Part shown: positions 34,982 through 43,549 of the stretch, piece after piece
Layout: each line of letters starts with the position of its first letter
How positions within the stretch are numbered: the stretch's first letter is position 1
Assembly (NCBI GenBank): GCA_946479285.1
Contig: CAMLFH010000002.1
Coordinates: 248,001 to 312,000 of the forward strand
Length of the DNA stretch: 64,000 nt
Source: an uncultured Flavobacteriales bacterium
GTDB taxonomy: Bacteria; Bacteroidota; Bacteroidia; Flavobacteriales; Crocinitomicaceae
Direction of reading: 5' to 3'
The notes under the pieces: model-generated
The model's input: only the letters and a program-made list of their open reading frames with translations
Told to the model about the DNA's origin: nothing
Database searches by the model: none
Translations under genes and position numbers: made by a program

Positions 34982-35320
34982 ATGCCAGCATCTAAACCTC
35001 AGGATTATTCACCAAAACACATCTCTATTTCGCTTACGGGACGAGCTCTTGCTCACCCATGCAGAGTTAAAATGATTGAGTTGCTTATCAAGTATCCTAA
35101 TTTGACAAATAGTGAATTAACTCAAATTCTTCACTTATCAAAATCAGCTGTGCATGTTCATCTCAAGAAATTATGGGATGCAGGATTGATTAATGTCAGC
35201 TATTTTCCACATTCACTTGGCATTGAAATCACCGATGAACAAATCCGCAATTACAGAAAGCTGGAAAAACTTTTCAAATTTGAAACCAGAAAAACCTATC
35301 ATTTAAGTCATCTGGAGTAA
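34982..35320 (+). CDS. ArsR-like winged-helix regulator
   Basis: 112 residues. The core LAHPCRVKMIELLIKYPNLT is followed by the helix-turn-helix NSELTQILHLSKSAVHVHLK and the wing LINVSYFPHSLGIEIT, matching the ArsR family. No cysteine metal box is present (one Cys only), so it probably does not sense metal in the ArsR way. It is followed by tsaC; its stop codon TAA is part of the TAACTTTG box in front of tsaC. Confidence 0.82.
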   Translation: MPASKPQDYSPKHISISLTGRALAHPCRVKMIELLIKYPNLTNSELTQILHLSKSAVHVHLKKLWDAGLINVSYFPHSLGIEITDEQIRNYRKLEKLFKFETRKTYHLSHLE

Positions 35321-35325
35321 CTTTG
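35318..35325 (+). promoter_or_regulatory. -7 box overlapping the stop codon of the ArsR-like gene
   Basis: TAACTTTG includes the TAA stop and ends 15 nt before ATG 35341 of the tsaC gene, giving it its own promoter. Confidence 0.45.
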
Positions 35326-35340
35326 CCAAAAATTTATCAC

Positions 35341-35898
35341 ATGCAAATTGATCCAAAAATCATCGAGGCGCTCAAAGCAGGAAAGATTATTCTTTACCCT
35401 TCCGATACTATTTGGGGAATTGGTTGCGATGCCACCAATGAAGAAGCTTGCACAAGAATCCTGGAGATCAAAGAACGACCTGCATCCAAAAGTTTTATTC
35501 TTCTAGCAGACAGTTTTCAAATGATTGAAAAATATATTCCGGAATTTCCGGAGGTTTGTTATGATCTGGTCGATTTATCAGATAAACCATTGACAATCAT
35601 TTATCCGAATGCGCAAGGTTTAGCTCCGGGAGTTCTTGCCGAGGATGGTTCTGTGGGAATCAGACTGACGAAAGATCCGATCTGTCTGGCATTGATAAGA
35701 AGTATTCGCAAACCGCTTGTTTCTACTTCGGCAAATATATCCGGACAGCCATTTCCTGCCAACTTTAGTAGTATCGACCCGAAAATCAAAGAACGAGTTG
35801 ATGGAATTTTAGAATTACGAACACACGAACAACTTTCAACACCTTCGCAGGTAATCAAAATCGGATTAGACAGTTCCATACAAGTTATCAGGAGCTGA
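35341..35898 (+). CDS. L-threonylcarbamoyladenylate synthase (Sua5/YciO/YrdC family)
   Basis: 185 residues from ATG 35341; a TTG at 35323 would put the start inside the promoter box. The motif KAGKIILYPSDTIWGIGCDA and the later KPLVSTSANISGQPFP are the family signature. The enzyme makes threonylcarbamoyl-AMP from threonine, bicarbonate and ATP for the t6A modification of tRNA. It has the short TsaC-like length without the Sua5 C-terminal domain. It is followed by another tRNA-related gene, the CCA-adding enzyme, after 30 nt. Confidence 0.93.
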   Translation: MQIDPKIIEALKAGKIILYPSDTIWGIGCDATNEEACTRILEIKERPASKSFILLADSFQMIEKYIPEFPEVCYDLVDLSDKPLTIIYPNAQGLAPGVLAEDGSVGIRLTKDPICLALIRSIRKPLVSTSANISGQPFPANFSSIDPKIKERVDGILELRTHEQLSTPSQVIKIGLDSSIQVIRS

Positions 35899-35913
35899 TT
35901 GTTCTAAATTCAG

Positions 35914-35921
35914 TAACTTTG
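35914..35921 (+). promoter_or_regulatory. -7 box 7 nt before the CCA-adding enzyme start
   Basis: TAACTTTG is followed by GCAACCG... with the A of ATG at 35929, leaving a 7-nt spacer. A leaderless or near-leaderless mRNA is predicted. Confidence 0.55.
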
Positions 35922-35928
35922 CAACCGC

Positions 35929-37356
35929 ATGCAAACAGAAAATTTCGCCCACAAACTCAAACACCCTGTCTTTAAGGTTGTTTCTCAGATCATTTCCGAA
36001 AAAGGCTTGGAAGCTTATGTGATTGGCGGATTTGTACGCGACCTTTTGCTGGAAAGACCTTCCAAAGACATCGACATTGTTGTTGTTGGAAATGGAATGG
36101 AATTGGCCCAGGCAGCTGGAGAAAAACTGCGTGTTAAGAAAGTCAATCTGTTTAAGAATTTTGGAACCGCTCAGTTCAACTATAAAGATTTGGACGTAGA
36201 ATTCGTTGGTGCACGGAAAGAATCCTACCAGCGGGATTCACGGAAACCAATCGTAGAAGATGGTACTTTGAGTGATGATCAAAAAAGACGCGACTTTACC
36301 ATTAATGCACTTGCTCTTGATCTAAGGGAGGAAACGTTTGGAAATCTGATCGACCCGTTCAACGGATTAGCCGATCTGGAAAAAGGAATTCTTAAAACTC
36401 CACTTGATCCGGACACCACTTATTCGGATGATCCCTTGCGCATGATGCGGGCAATTCGCTTTGCCACACAATTGGATTTCCAGATCGAGATGAATAGCCT
36501 GAAATCAATCCTTAAAAATGCATCCCGGCTTGATATTATTTCAAAGGAGCGCATTATGGACGAACTGAATAAAATCATTGGGGCTGAAAAACCGTCTCGT
36601 GGATTTGAACTTTTGAATTCTACCAAACTATTGCATCAATTCTTTCCGGAGATGATTGCCCTCCACGGGGTGGAAACAAGAGATGGAAAAAGCCACAAAG
36701 ACAATTTCTATCATACCCTGGAAGTTTTAGATAATGTAGCGCTTCATTCCGACAATTTATGGCTGCGTTGGGGAGCTATTTTACACGATATTGCCAAACC
36801 ACCTACCAAGCGATTTGACACACAAGTCGGCTGGACATTTCACGGGCATGAAGAACTTGGAGCACGGATGGTTCCTAAGATCTTTACCCGACTTCGACTT
36901 CCACTGGACGCCAAGATGAAATATGTTCAAAAACTGGTTCGACTTCACTTAAGGCCAATTTCTCTGGTAAAAAGCAACGTTACGGATTCGGCAGTCAGAC
37001 GTTTGCTCTTTGAAGCAGGCGATGATATTGATGATCTGATGACGCTGTGCAATGCGGACATCACTTCCAAAAATGAGTTTAAGGTAAAGAAGTATAAAAA
37101 GAATTTTGAATTAGTTGTTGAGAAATTGAAAGCTGTGGAAGAAAAAGATCATGTGCGAAATTTCCAACCTCCTATTTCGGGTGAATTGATCATGTCGACC
37201 TTCAATCTTCAACCTTGTGGTGAAATCGGAACCATTAAAAACCGGATAAAAGAAGCTATTCTTGAAGGAGAGATTCCTAATGATTTTGAAATGGCAAAGA
37301 ATTTGATGCTCAAAATCGGAGAAGAGCTAGGTTTGAAAGTTCAAAAAGATCAATAA
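35929..37356 (+). CDS. cca: CCA tRNA nucleotidyltransferase with HD domain
   Basis: 475 residues. The nucleotidyltransferase head has YVIGGFVRDLL (GG at 33-34) and KDIDIVVVG with the metal-binding Asp pair (47, 49). The neck contains DDPLRMMRAIRFATQLDFQI. An HD phosphohydrolase domain follows with ILHDIAKPPTKR (His286-Asp287). This class II enzyme adds or repairs the 3' CCA end of tRNA. Class II poly(A) polymerase (PcnB) is related, but the HD domain and lack of a basic tail favour Cca. Confidence 0.9.
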   Translation: MQTENFAHKLKHPVFKVVSQIISEKGLEAYVIGGFVRDLLLERPSKDIDIVVVGNGMELAQAAGEKLRVKKVNLFKNFGTAQFNYKDLDVEFVGARKESYQRDSRKPIVEDGTLSDDQKRRDFTINALALDLREETFGNLIDPFNGLADLEKGILKTPLDPDTTYSDDPLRMMRAIRFATQLDFQIEMNSLKSILKNASRLDIISKERIMDELNKIIGAEKPSRGFELLNSTKLLHQFFPEMIALHGVETRDGKSHKDNFYHTLEVLDNVALHSDNLWLRWGAILHDIAKPPTKRFDTQVGWTFHGHEELGARMVPKIFTRLRLPLDAKMKYVQKLVRLHLRPISLVKSNVTDSAVRRLLFEAGDDIDDLMTLCNADITSKNEFKVKKYKKNFELVVEKLKAVEEKDHVRNFQPPISGELIMSTFNLQPCGEIGTIKNRIKEAILEGEIPNDFEMAKNLMLKIGEELGLKVQKDQ

Positions 37357-37435
37357 AGTTCAACGTTCCGATAACCATCGAGATTTAATTTGAACCTTTT
37401 AAACCTTTTGAACGTTTGAACACCTCAAACTTTTC
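37340..37435. repeat. GTTCAAA/TTTGAAC repeat cluster after cca
   Basis: Beginning at the end of cca, alternating GTTCAAA and TTGAACC/TTTTGAACG words surround CGATAACCATCG. Same dispersed family as 10150 and 19285; probably forms the transcript end. Confidence 0.45.
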
Positions 37436-37444
37436 AATTAACAC

Positions 37445-37452
37445 TATCTTTG
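37445..37452 (+). promoter_or_regulatory. -7 box of the PRiA4b-ORF3-like gene
   Basis: TATCTTTG fits TAnnTTTG and ends 16 nt before ATG 37469. An ATG at 37461 is out of frame and closes after six codons. Confidence 0.5.
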
Positions 37453-37468
37453 TAAAAAAAATGACTGC

Positions 37469-38008
37469 ATGGGTGCGCTAAAATTTCGCGTGTTATTAGA
37501 TTCTGAAAAAGATCAGGAAATATTCAGAGATATTCTCATTGACGAAAATGAGAACTTCGAATCTTTCTATCGAACGATCTTAAACTCTTTCAACTTTGAA
37601 GGTCAGGAGATTGGTTCATTCTTTATTTCAAATGATGAATGGGACAAAGGTCACGAGATCAGCCTGATGGATATGAGTTATTCGGATGAAGATCCGGAGA
37701 TCACAAGCGTGATGTCTGAAGCAAAGCTGGTCGATTACATGGAGGCATCCGATCAAAAGATCATCCTGGTTTATGACTTTTTGAGAATGTGGATCTTTTT
37801 GATCGAGTTGCAGGAACGCACCGAAGAAATCATAGATAAAGCCAAAATTGCATTAGCAGTTGGAGTTGCTCCCCCGGAAGACTCCAAAATGGTTCAGGAT
37901 GATGCGTTTTTTGGAGAAGAAGAGGATGATGAAAATGAATTTGATGAAGATTTCGGAGACGGTTACGACGATGAAGACTTGTCAGGTTATGAAGAATACG
38001 AATATTAA
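37469..38008 (+). CDS. PRiA4b ORF-3-like protein with acidic tail
   Basis: 179 residues. The N-terminal ~130 residues (FRVLLDSEKDQEIFRDILID, then FYRTILNSFNFEGQEIGSFF and DEWDKGHEISLMDM) match the plasmid pRiA4b ORF-3-like fold, widespread in bacteria but of unknown role. The last ~35 residues are almost all Asp/Glu with Tyr, an unusual very acidic tail, which might bind basic proteins. No catalytic motif. It precedes a methyltransferase gene by 107 nt. Confidence 0.78.
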   Translation: MGALKFRVLLDSEKDQEIFRDILIDENENFESFYRTILNSFNFEGQEIGSFFISNDEWDKGHEISLMDMSYSDEDPEITSVMSEAKLVDYMEASDQKIILVYDFLRMWIFLIELQERTEEIIDKAKIALAVGVAPPEDSKMVQDDAFFGEEEDDENEFDEDFGDGYDDEDLSGYEEYEY

Positions 38009-38115
38009 AAACCAATTGAAAATGTATAATTGACAATTGATAAGTTAGATCTTTGCATTTAGTCAAAATCTGGCTCTCTTTTCAATTTTCCATTTTGAAT
38101 TCTCAATTTAATGAG

Positions 38116-38835
38116 ATGAGCGAAGAAAAAAAATACGGCGATCCGATCGGAACAGCCATCAAAGAATACGCAGATAAAAGACGACCTGAAGACATCATTG
38201 TTTCCTCAGATATTTGCGAAGACGACATTATTCCATTGGAAGTGCTTTTCAGAAAACACGAAGAAATGCCTCCAATTGAGCAAAAAGCACTTTCGCTGGC
38301 ACGCGGACATGTATTGGATGTTGGGGCCGGGGCCGGAATTCACGCAACTTACCTGCAGGATTTAGGATTCAAAGTCGACTGTATCGATATTTCTGAAGGA
38401 GCCGTTGAGTATTTAAAAAGCAACGACCTGAATGCCGAGCGAATTAATTTCTTTTCCTTAAAAGATCGCAAATACGATACAATCCTCATGTTAATGAATG
38501 GAATTGGGATTGCGGGAAAATTATCCAACCTGGAGACAACACTTGAACATGCAAAATCGCTTTTAAATCCGGGTGGAAAGATCCTTTGTGATTCTTCAGA
38601 CATCCATTCCCTTTATGAGGATGAAGACGGAGCTCTTTGGGTAGATCTGAACACGGAATACTATGGGAATTTCCGCTTTCAAATGAAATACAAAAAGCAA
38701 AAAGGACCTTGGTTCGACTGGCTTTACGTAGATTTTGACAACCTATTCCAAGCCTCTAAAAACGTTGGCTTAAAGGCAATTCGTGTTTTGGAGGAAGACG
38801 ATCATTATTTAGCAGAACTCACACTCGACAAATAG
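38116..38835 (+). CDS. Class I SAM-dependent methyltransferase
   Basis: 239 residues from ATG 38116 (MSEEKKYGDPIGTAIKEYAD); upstream codons give an unlikely N-terminus from AT-rich sequence. Motif I is VLDVGAGAGIHATYLQDLGF and motif II VDCIDIS, with the motif IV region TILMLMNGIGIAG. It resembles small-molecule or protein methyltransferases of the Methyltransf_25 type; substrate unknown. It is followed 1 nt later by the TraB/GumN gene and then the FKBP gene, a tight three-gene unit. Confidence 0.82.
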   Translation: MSEEKKYGDPIGTAIKEYADKRRPEDIIVSSDICEDDIIPLEVLFRKHEEMPPIEQKALSLARGHVLDVGAGAGIHATYLQDLGFKVDCIDISEGAVEYLKSNDLNAERINFFSLKDRKYDTILMLMNGIGIAGKLSNLETTLEHAKSLLNPGGKILCDSSDIHSLYEDEDGALWVDLNTEYYGNFRFQMKYKKQKGPWFDWLYVDFDNLFQASKNVGLKAIRVLEEDDHYLAELTLDK

Positions 38836-38836
38836 C

Positions 38837-39685
38837 ATGATGCGTTTTCTGACATGGATCTTTTTATTCATTTCCTCTTTTGTCTTCGGACAGAACAATT
38901 CCCTGCTCTATCAGGTGAAAGGAAAAGACAAGAAGGTTTCTTACCTCTTTGGAACGATCCATATGATTCCGGATTCCCTGTATTATTTTCCGGGAAAACT
39001 GGACAAGATCATTTCAAAGTCAGATGAAGTCATCCTTGAAATAGCAAACCTTTCAGACCAGAGTGCTGCAATGAAACTCATGATACTCGAATCAGGTTCC
39101 TGTTTTGATATTTTTACACCGGAACAAAAAGATTCTGTGTTGAATTGGGGAGCAGACCTATTAAGTATTAAGCCTGAACAATTTGAAAAACTGTTCGAAA
39201 AAAGAAAACCATTCATCTTGATGCAATTGAGTTTTCAAAAGATGATTTCCGGAAAAGTACGAATGGTCGACATGGAAATTGAATCCAAAGCCCAACAAGA
39301 TGAAATTCCGGTAAGCGGTCTGGAAACAGTTGAATATCAATTATCGATTTTTGACAAAATTCCGCCAAAAGAAATGGCTGAGTTCATCATGGAAACAGTG
39401 AGAAACCCGGATGAAGGTGAAAAAACTTTTCAGAAAATGGTTCAGTATTATCACAAACAAGACTTGGAAAGCCTGGCAAAATTGATCCTCGAAAGCGATG
39501 AATTAGGAAGTTCATCTGAAGAATTGCTGGATAAACGAAATCTCAACTGGATCCCAAAAATGGATGCGCTGATGAACTCCAAGGCCTGCTTTTTCGCTGT
39601 TGGAGCCGGACATTTAGGCGGACCAAACGGAGTAATTGAATTACTTCGAAAAAAAGGGTATGAAGTAACTCCTGTCAAATATTAG
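38837..39685 (+). CDS. TraB/GumN family protein
   Basis: 282 residues with a signal peptide (MRFLTWIFLFISSFVFGQ). The motif VSYLFGTIHMIPDS with the conserved GTIH, EVILEI and the C-terminal FFAVGAGHLGGPNGVIELLR define the TraB/GumN (TIKI-like) family. TIKI proteins are metalloproteases using such His/Glu residues, so a protease role is possible for this exported protein. It lies 1 nt after the methyltransferase gene and 1 nt before the FKBP gene, indicating an operon. The start may be at 38837 or one codon later. Confidence 0.87.
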   Translation: MMRFLTWIFLFISSFVFGQNNSLLYQVKGKDKKVSYLFGTIHMIPDSLYYFPGKLDKIISKSDEVILEIANLSDQSAAMKLMILESGSCFDIFTPEQKDSVLNWGADLLSIKPEQFEKLFEKRKPFILMQLSFQKMISGKVRMVDMEIESKAQQDEIPVSGLETVEYQLSIFDKIPPKEMAEFIMETVRNPDEGEKTFQKMVQYYHKQDLESLAKLILESDELGSSSEELLDKRNLNWIPKMDALMNSKACFFAVGAGHLGGPNGVIELLRKKGYEVTPVKY

Positions 39686-39686
39686 T

Positions 39687-40142
39687 ATGCGCAATCTATT
39701 ATTCATTCTCCTGACCACGTTGGTCGTTTCAAGCTGTAATACCTATTCGGAAGAGGAAAAGGATGGTTTTGTTTCAAAAGCAGAAACTTATGCTAAAAAG
39801 CACCATTGGAACTACGAAATAATGGATGGAGGCTTAATTGTTGAAGTGCTTGAAAAAGGTACAGGAACAGAAAAGATCCAATCGGGAAGCGAACTGGAAC
39901 TGGATTACAAAGGAACTTTGACAAATGGAAACAAATTCGATCAGACCGAACCCGGAAAACCACTAAAATCGAATTTAAAAGGACTAATCGGTGGATTTCA
40001 GCTGGGTCTTTTGGGTCATGTGGAAGGTACAAAATTGAGAATGGTAGTTCCGCCTCACCTGGGTTATGGAGACGATGCTTTGGAAGGTATTCCATCTAAT
40101 TCTACGCTCGTTTTCGAGATTACGGTCAAAAAGGTCATTTAA
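39687..40142 (+). CDS. FKBP-type peptidyl-prolyl isomerase lipoprotein
   Basis: 151 residues. Lipobox VSSC (Cys17), a short linker, then an FKBP domain from about residue 60: LELDYKGTLTNGNKFDQT, KGLIGGFQLGLLGHVEGTKL and PPHLGYGDDALEGIPSNSTL. It would catalyse proline isomerisation of envelope proteins in the periplasm. Last gene of the unit with the methyltransferase and the TraB/GumN protein. Confidence 0.92.
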   Translation: MRNLLFILLTTLVVSSCNTYSEEEKDGFVSKAETYAKKHHWNYEIMDGGLIVEVLEKGTGTEKIQSGSELELDYKGTLTNGNKFDQTEPGKPLKSNLKGLIGGFQLGLLGHVEGTKLRMVVPPHLGYGDDALEGIPSNSTLVFEITVKKVI

Positions 40143-40159
40143 TAAATCTCGTTAATCAA

Positions 40160-40197
40160 AAAAAAACCGCAACCAATAGTTTGACTGCGGAATCCTT
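40160..40197. terminator. Hairpin between convergent genes
   Basis: CCGCA (40167-40171) pairs with TGCGG (40186-40190); an A9 run precedes it and a short T run follows. It could end the FKBP transcript and, on the other strand, the barrel-like gene. Confidence 0.4.
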
Positions 40198-40220
40198 TTA
40201 AGATGATTTGATTTTTCTAA

Positions 40221-41123
40221 TCAAAATGCAAAACGGAAATTCATTCCACCGCTGATATTGACACTGCTGCTTATAAGGCCTTTCGTAAACTGCATTCCCA
40301 ATCCGGGATTTAACTCTCCCCCTATTCGCATTCTGCTTAGCACCGGGTTATTTCGGGACAATTTAAAACTCATTTCAAACGGTACGCGCATGATCAAGCC
40401 TGCTGTGAAATTTCCTGAAAAAGTTTCAGCCCTGGTTTCTGTCAATTGCGGTGATGGATAACCTATAACCACATTGTTATAATCAATTGGCTGACCTTCT
40501 ACGAAATAATTGTCCACATATGAGGCATTTACTTCACTTGTAATACTCAATAAACAAAGTACATCCAACCCGGTTTCAAACTGAAATATGCGGTTGGGGT
40601 TCGTGGCAATATGCTCACCGATACCAATAGCTATCGATCTGGAATTGTAAGATTTAGCAATCAGCTGGTTTCTGTTTCCATAAATATAAAATTCCTGGCC
40701 GTTCTGGTTGGAAGTCAAAGTATCTATCACCTGTTTGTTCTCATGGTACCAGGTTTTACGTGCGTTTAATTCCGGACCGTATCCCAAATGAAAGGTTGTT
40801 GTTGCCAGAAACTTCCTGCCTGCCTGTTTATCAGCACCATTTATCAATGAAAATGAGAACATATAGTACTGACTGCTCGAAATTGTATTGATCTCATGCG
40901 AGTCGTAACCTGTACCACTTATTCCACTTTTCAGTGAATCCGGGATATCATAACCGGGAGTCATCCGATCCCATTCCGAATTCGTAAAATCGAATTGACT
41001 GCTGCTGGTCATTCCATGGGTCATTTTGATAATAAAACGGGGATTTTTTTTTATTGAATCTCTTTGTTGAGAAAAACTGATCCCGGTTATTAGAACAGAT
41101 AATAGTGCTATGCAGATTTTCAT
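40221..41123 (-). CDS. Hypothetical outer-membrane or secreted protein
   Basis: 300 residues with a signal peptide (MKICIALLSVLITGISFSQ). The rest shows alternating hydrophobic residues and ends in SVNISGGMNFRFAF, with a terminal Phe, typical of an outer-membrane barrel. GELNPGLGMQFTKGLIS supports strands near the end. I recognise no family. It stands alone and is convergent with the FKBP gene. Confidence 0.62.
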   Translation of the reverse strand: MKICIALLSVLITGISFSQQRDSIKKNPRFIIKMTHGMTSSSQFDFTNSEWDRMTPGYDIPDSLKSGISGTGYDSHEINTISSSQYYMFSFSLINGADKQAGRKFLATTTFHLGYGPELNARKTWYHENKQVIDTLTSNQNGQEFYIYGNRNQLIAKSYNSRSIAIGIGEHIATNPNRIFQFETGLDVLCLLSITSEVNASYVDNYFVEGQPIDYNNVVIGYPSPQLTETRAETFSGNFTAGLIMRVPFEMSFKLSRNNPVLSRMRIGGELNPGLGMQFTKGLISSSVNISGGMNFRFAF

Positions 41124-41292
41124 AATATAAATTTTAATGACTGATTAACAGGATAATCGCCAATTTATTGTTCTCTAATCAATAAAGACCTCATTAAATG
41201 AAAGGAGAAAACCATTTAAAAAGCTCATTTTCAAACATTTTTAGGAATTCCTGAAAAAAGCTTCAATTCCCAATATAAAATCGGTCAAAACA

Positions 41293-41323
41293 TTGGTAAA
41301 AAGAAAAGAAACCCCTATTTTTG
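41293..41323 (+). promoter_or_regulatory. Promoter of sucD
   Basis: TTGG at 41293-41296 and TATTTTTG at 41316-41323 are 19 nt apart, fitting the Bacteroidota TTTG-N19-TAnnTTTG pattern. The predicted leader before ATG 41360 is about 30 nt. The space 41124-41292 shows nothing else clear. Confidence 0.5.
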
Positions 41324-41359
41324 AATCGCATTTTAAAAACGAAATCTAAATTCTCAAAC

Positions 41360-42238
41360 ATGAGTGTTCTAGTTAATAAAAACTCTAAAGTAATTGTACA
41401 AGGATTCACAGGTAGTGAAGGTACTTTCCATGCAGGTCAAATGATCGAATATGGAACAAACGTTGTTGGTGGTGTTACTCCGGGAAAAGGAGGTTCATCT
41501 CACCTGGATCGTCCTGTTTTCAATACAGTTGCTGATGCAGTAGCTAAAACTGGTGCTGATGTTTCTATTATTTTCGTTCCGCCGGCATTTGCAGCTGACG
41601 CGATCATGGAAGCAGCAAATGCAGGAATTAAAGTAATCGTTTGTATTACAGAGGGAATTCCTGTAAACGACATGGTGAAAGCAAAAGAATACCTGAAAGG
41701 TTCAGGTGCTCGTTTGATCGGACCAAACTGTCCGGGTGTAATCACTGCAGGTGAAGCGAAAGTAGGTATCATGCCAGGATTCGTTTTCAAAAAAGGAAAA
41801 ATCGGGATCGTTTCTAAATCAGGAACATTAACATACGAAGCAGCTGACCAGGTTGCTAAAGCAGGATTGGGAATTACAACTGCAATTGGTATCGGTGGAG
41901 ATCCAATCATTGGAACGACTACAAAAGAAGCAGTTGAGTTGTTGATGAACGACCCTGAAACAGAAGGAATTGTTATGATCGGTGAGATCGGTGGTAGCTT
42001 AGAGGCAATCGCTGCTCGTTGGATCAAAGAACACGGTACAAAACCGGTAGTTGGATTTATCGCTGGTGAAACAGCACCGAAAGGACGTACAATGGGTCAC
42101 GCAGGTGCAATCGTTGGTGGTGATGACGATACTGCAGAAGCTAAAAAACGCATCATGCGCGAGTGTGGAATCCACGTAGTTGATTCTCCTGCTCACATCG
42201 GTTCGAAAATGGCTGAAATTTTAGGAGTTACAGCGTAA
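41360..42238 (+). CDS. sucD: Succinyl-CoA synthetase alpha subunit
   Basis: 292 residues from ATG 41360 ([20 protein letters not shown]); the TTG upstream overlaps the -7 box. The CoA-binding Rossmann part includes [15 protein letters not shown], and the active-site phosphohistidine is His247 in [13 protein letters not shown], matching E. coli SucD His246. It makes succinyl-CoA or the reverse in the TCA cycle with SucC. sucC is not adjacent, so the subunits are encoded apart, as in other Bacteroidota. A strong hairpin terminator follows. Confidence 0.97.
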   Translation: MSVLVNKNSKVIVQGFTGSEGTFHAGQMIEYGTNVVGGVTPGKGGSSHLDRPVFNTVADAVAKTGADVSIIFVPPAFAADAIMEAANAGIKVIVCITEGIPVNDMVKAKEYLKGSGARLIGPNCPGVITAGEAKVGIMPGFVFKKGKIGIVSKSGTLTYEAADQVAKAGLGITTAIGIGGDPIIGTTTKEAVELLMNDPETEGIVMIGEIGGSLEAIAARWIKEHGTKPVVGFIAGETAPKGRTMGHAGAIVGGDDDTAEAKKRIMRECGIHVVDSPAHIGSKMAEILGVTA

Positions 42239-42261
42239 TCGCTACTAATTAATACTACAAG

Positions 42262-42297
42262 ATCCCGTCCAGGTTAAGCCCAGGCGGGATTTTTTTG
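42262..42297 (+). terminator. Rho-independent terminator of sucD
   Basis: ATCCCG...CGGGAT with a T7 run right after it (42290-42296) forms a GC-rich stem that starts 24 nt after the sucD stop. Confidence 0.8.
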
Positions 42298-42398
42298 TTC
42301 AATTTTTTCTTTAAGTTCCGACATTTATCATCGGGAATGATTTTCAATCCCTTAGATTGATTACCTTCAAATTATCATTCGAACAGACAAAAGCCGAT

Positions 42399-43340
42399 AT
42401 GGACAAACAACGCAAATTCAAACAATACGAATCACAAGACCCCGGTTTAGGTACAGCTTATCAAAAATCGGTCAAACGCATCTTAAATGAAGACGGATCT
42501 TATAACATCAAGCGTATCGGAAGTATCCGCATGCTCAAAGATTTCTATAAGTATTTGGTCGATCTGAATACCTGGAAATTCGGTTTCTTCCTGGTTGCAA
42601 GTTTCCTGGTTGCCAATCTGTTCTTCGCTGGAATTTATTGCCTGATCGGAATAGAGCATTTGCACGGAATCAATCCCAATCAAAATCAATTTGTAGCAGC
42701 GTATTATTTCAGTGCTCAAACATTCACAACTGTTGGCTACGGGGCCATTGCTCCCGTCGGGAATTTAACTTCTTTCATCGCAGCCATGGAAGCTTTTGTA
42801 GGTTTGATCGCTTTCGCAATCGCAACTGGTTTGATCTACGGTCGTTTTTCAAGGCCTTCCACCAAAATTGCCTTTTCACACAATGTCATCGTTACACCGC
42901 ATAAAGACAAAATGGCGCTGATGTTTAAGATCGTCAATCAACGAAACAGCGTGCTCCTGAACACGAAAGTGCACGTCAATCTTTCGTTGGTAGATGAAGA
43001 TTCGCAATCCAATATGCTGAAACGACAGTATTATGATCTTCCACTGGAAGTGAACTTTGTACGCTATTTTCCACTCACCTGGACATTGGTCCATGTCATC
43101 AATGAAGATTCTCCGCTCTACGATACCACACTATCAGAAATAAGAGGGAAACTGGCTGAATTACTCATCATTATTGAAGCTTTTGATGAAACTTATTCTC
43201 AAACAGTGATACGGAAACATTCCTATGCCGAACATCAATGGGCAACCGGTGTGAAATTCAAAAAGAACTTTAGCGCAGATGATAACGGAACCATCGTTCT
43301 AAATATTAATGAAATCAGTGATTTGGAGGTCTTATCGTAA
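42399..43340 (+). CDS. KirBac-type inward-rectifier potassium channel
   Basis: 313 residues from ATG 42399. Slide helix region (SIRMLKDFYKYLVDLNTWKF), outer helix, pore loop with filter TVGYG (111-115) in AYYFSAQTFTTVGYGAI, inner helix (FVGLIAFAIATGLIYGRFSRPSTKI), then a cytoplasmic beta-sandwich with FVRYFPLTWTLVHVINEDSP, the Kir signature. It carries potassium across the inner membrane and may be gated by ligands at the C-terminal domain. It is the second K-selective channel of the window. Confidence 0.95.
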   Translation: MDKQRKFKQYESQDPGLGTAYQKSVKRILNEDGSYNIKRIGSIRMLKDFYKYLVDLNTWKFGFFLVASFLVANLFFAGIYCLIGIEHLHGINPNQNQFVAAYYFSAQTFTTVGYGAIAPVGNLTSFIAAMEAFVGLIAFAIATGLIYGRFSRPSTKIAFSHNVIVTPHKDKMALMFKIVNQRNSVLLNTKVHVNLSLVDEDSQSNMLKRQYYDLPLEVNFVRYFPLTWTLVHVINEDSPLYDTTLSEIRGKLAELLIIIEAFDETYSQTVIRKHSYAEHQWATGVKFKKNFSADDNGTIVLNINEISDLEVLS

Positions 43341-43354
43341 TTAGTAATTATTTG

Positions 43355-43500
43355 GTGCCTTCGACTCCGCTACGCTTATGCTGATCGCGTGTCGCCAATA
43401 GCTTTAGCGATGGCACAAGCTTTAGCGTAAGCATTCGGTCACCGGTGAATTACTAGAAAAGCATAAAAAGGTCATTGAGCGGAGTCGAAATGCCTTTTTA
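43355..43500. repeat. Composite palindromic element of the TTCGACTCCGCT family
   Basis: GGTGCCTTCGACTCCGCTAC opens an imperfect palindrome that runs to GCATTCGGTCACC (43431-43443), containing GCTTTAGCGATGGC and GCTTTAGCGTAAGC. A second unit, AAAAAGGTCATTGAGCGGAG followed by TCGAAATGCCTTTTT (43466-43499), forms a terminator-like hairpin. AATTCGTAATTCGTAATTCGG follows. The repeats fill the gap between the Kir channel and queE. Confidence 0.65.
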
Positions 43501-43537
43501 ATTCGTAATTCGTAATTCGGCATTCGGAATTAGTAAT

Positions 43538-43545
43538 TACCTTTG
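43538..43545 (+). promoter_or_regulatory. -7 box almost touching the queE start
   Basis: TACCTTTG fits TAnnTTTG and ends 4 nt before ATG 43550, predicting a near-leaderless mRNA for the queE operon. Confidence 0.55.
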
Positions 43546-43549
43546 AGTT

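Noticed and set aside
37461..37481. ATG at 37461 as start of the PRiA4b-like gene
   Set aside because: It is out of frame and stops after six codons; ATG 37469 is used.
41500..42027. A 175-codon frame antisense to sucD
   Set aside because: Shadow of the sucD reading frame, rich in Ser, Ile and Pro without motif; sucD is unmistakable.
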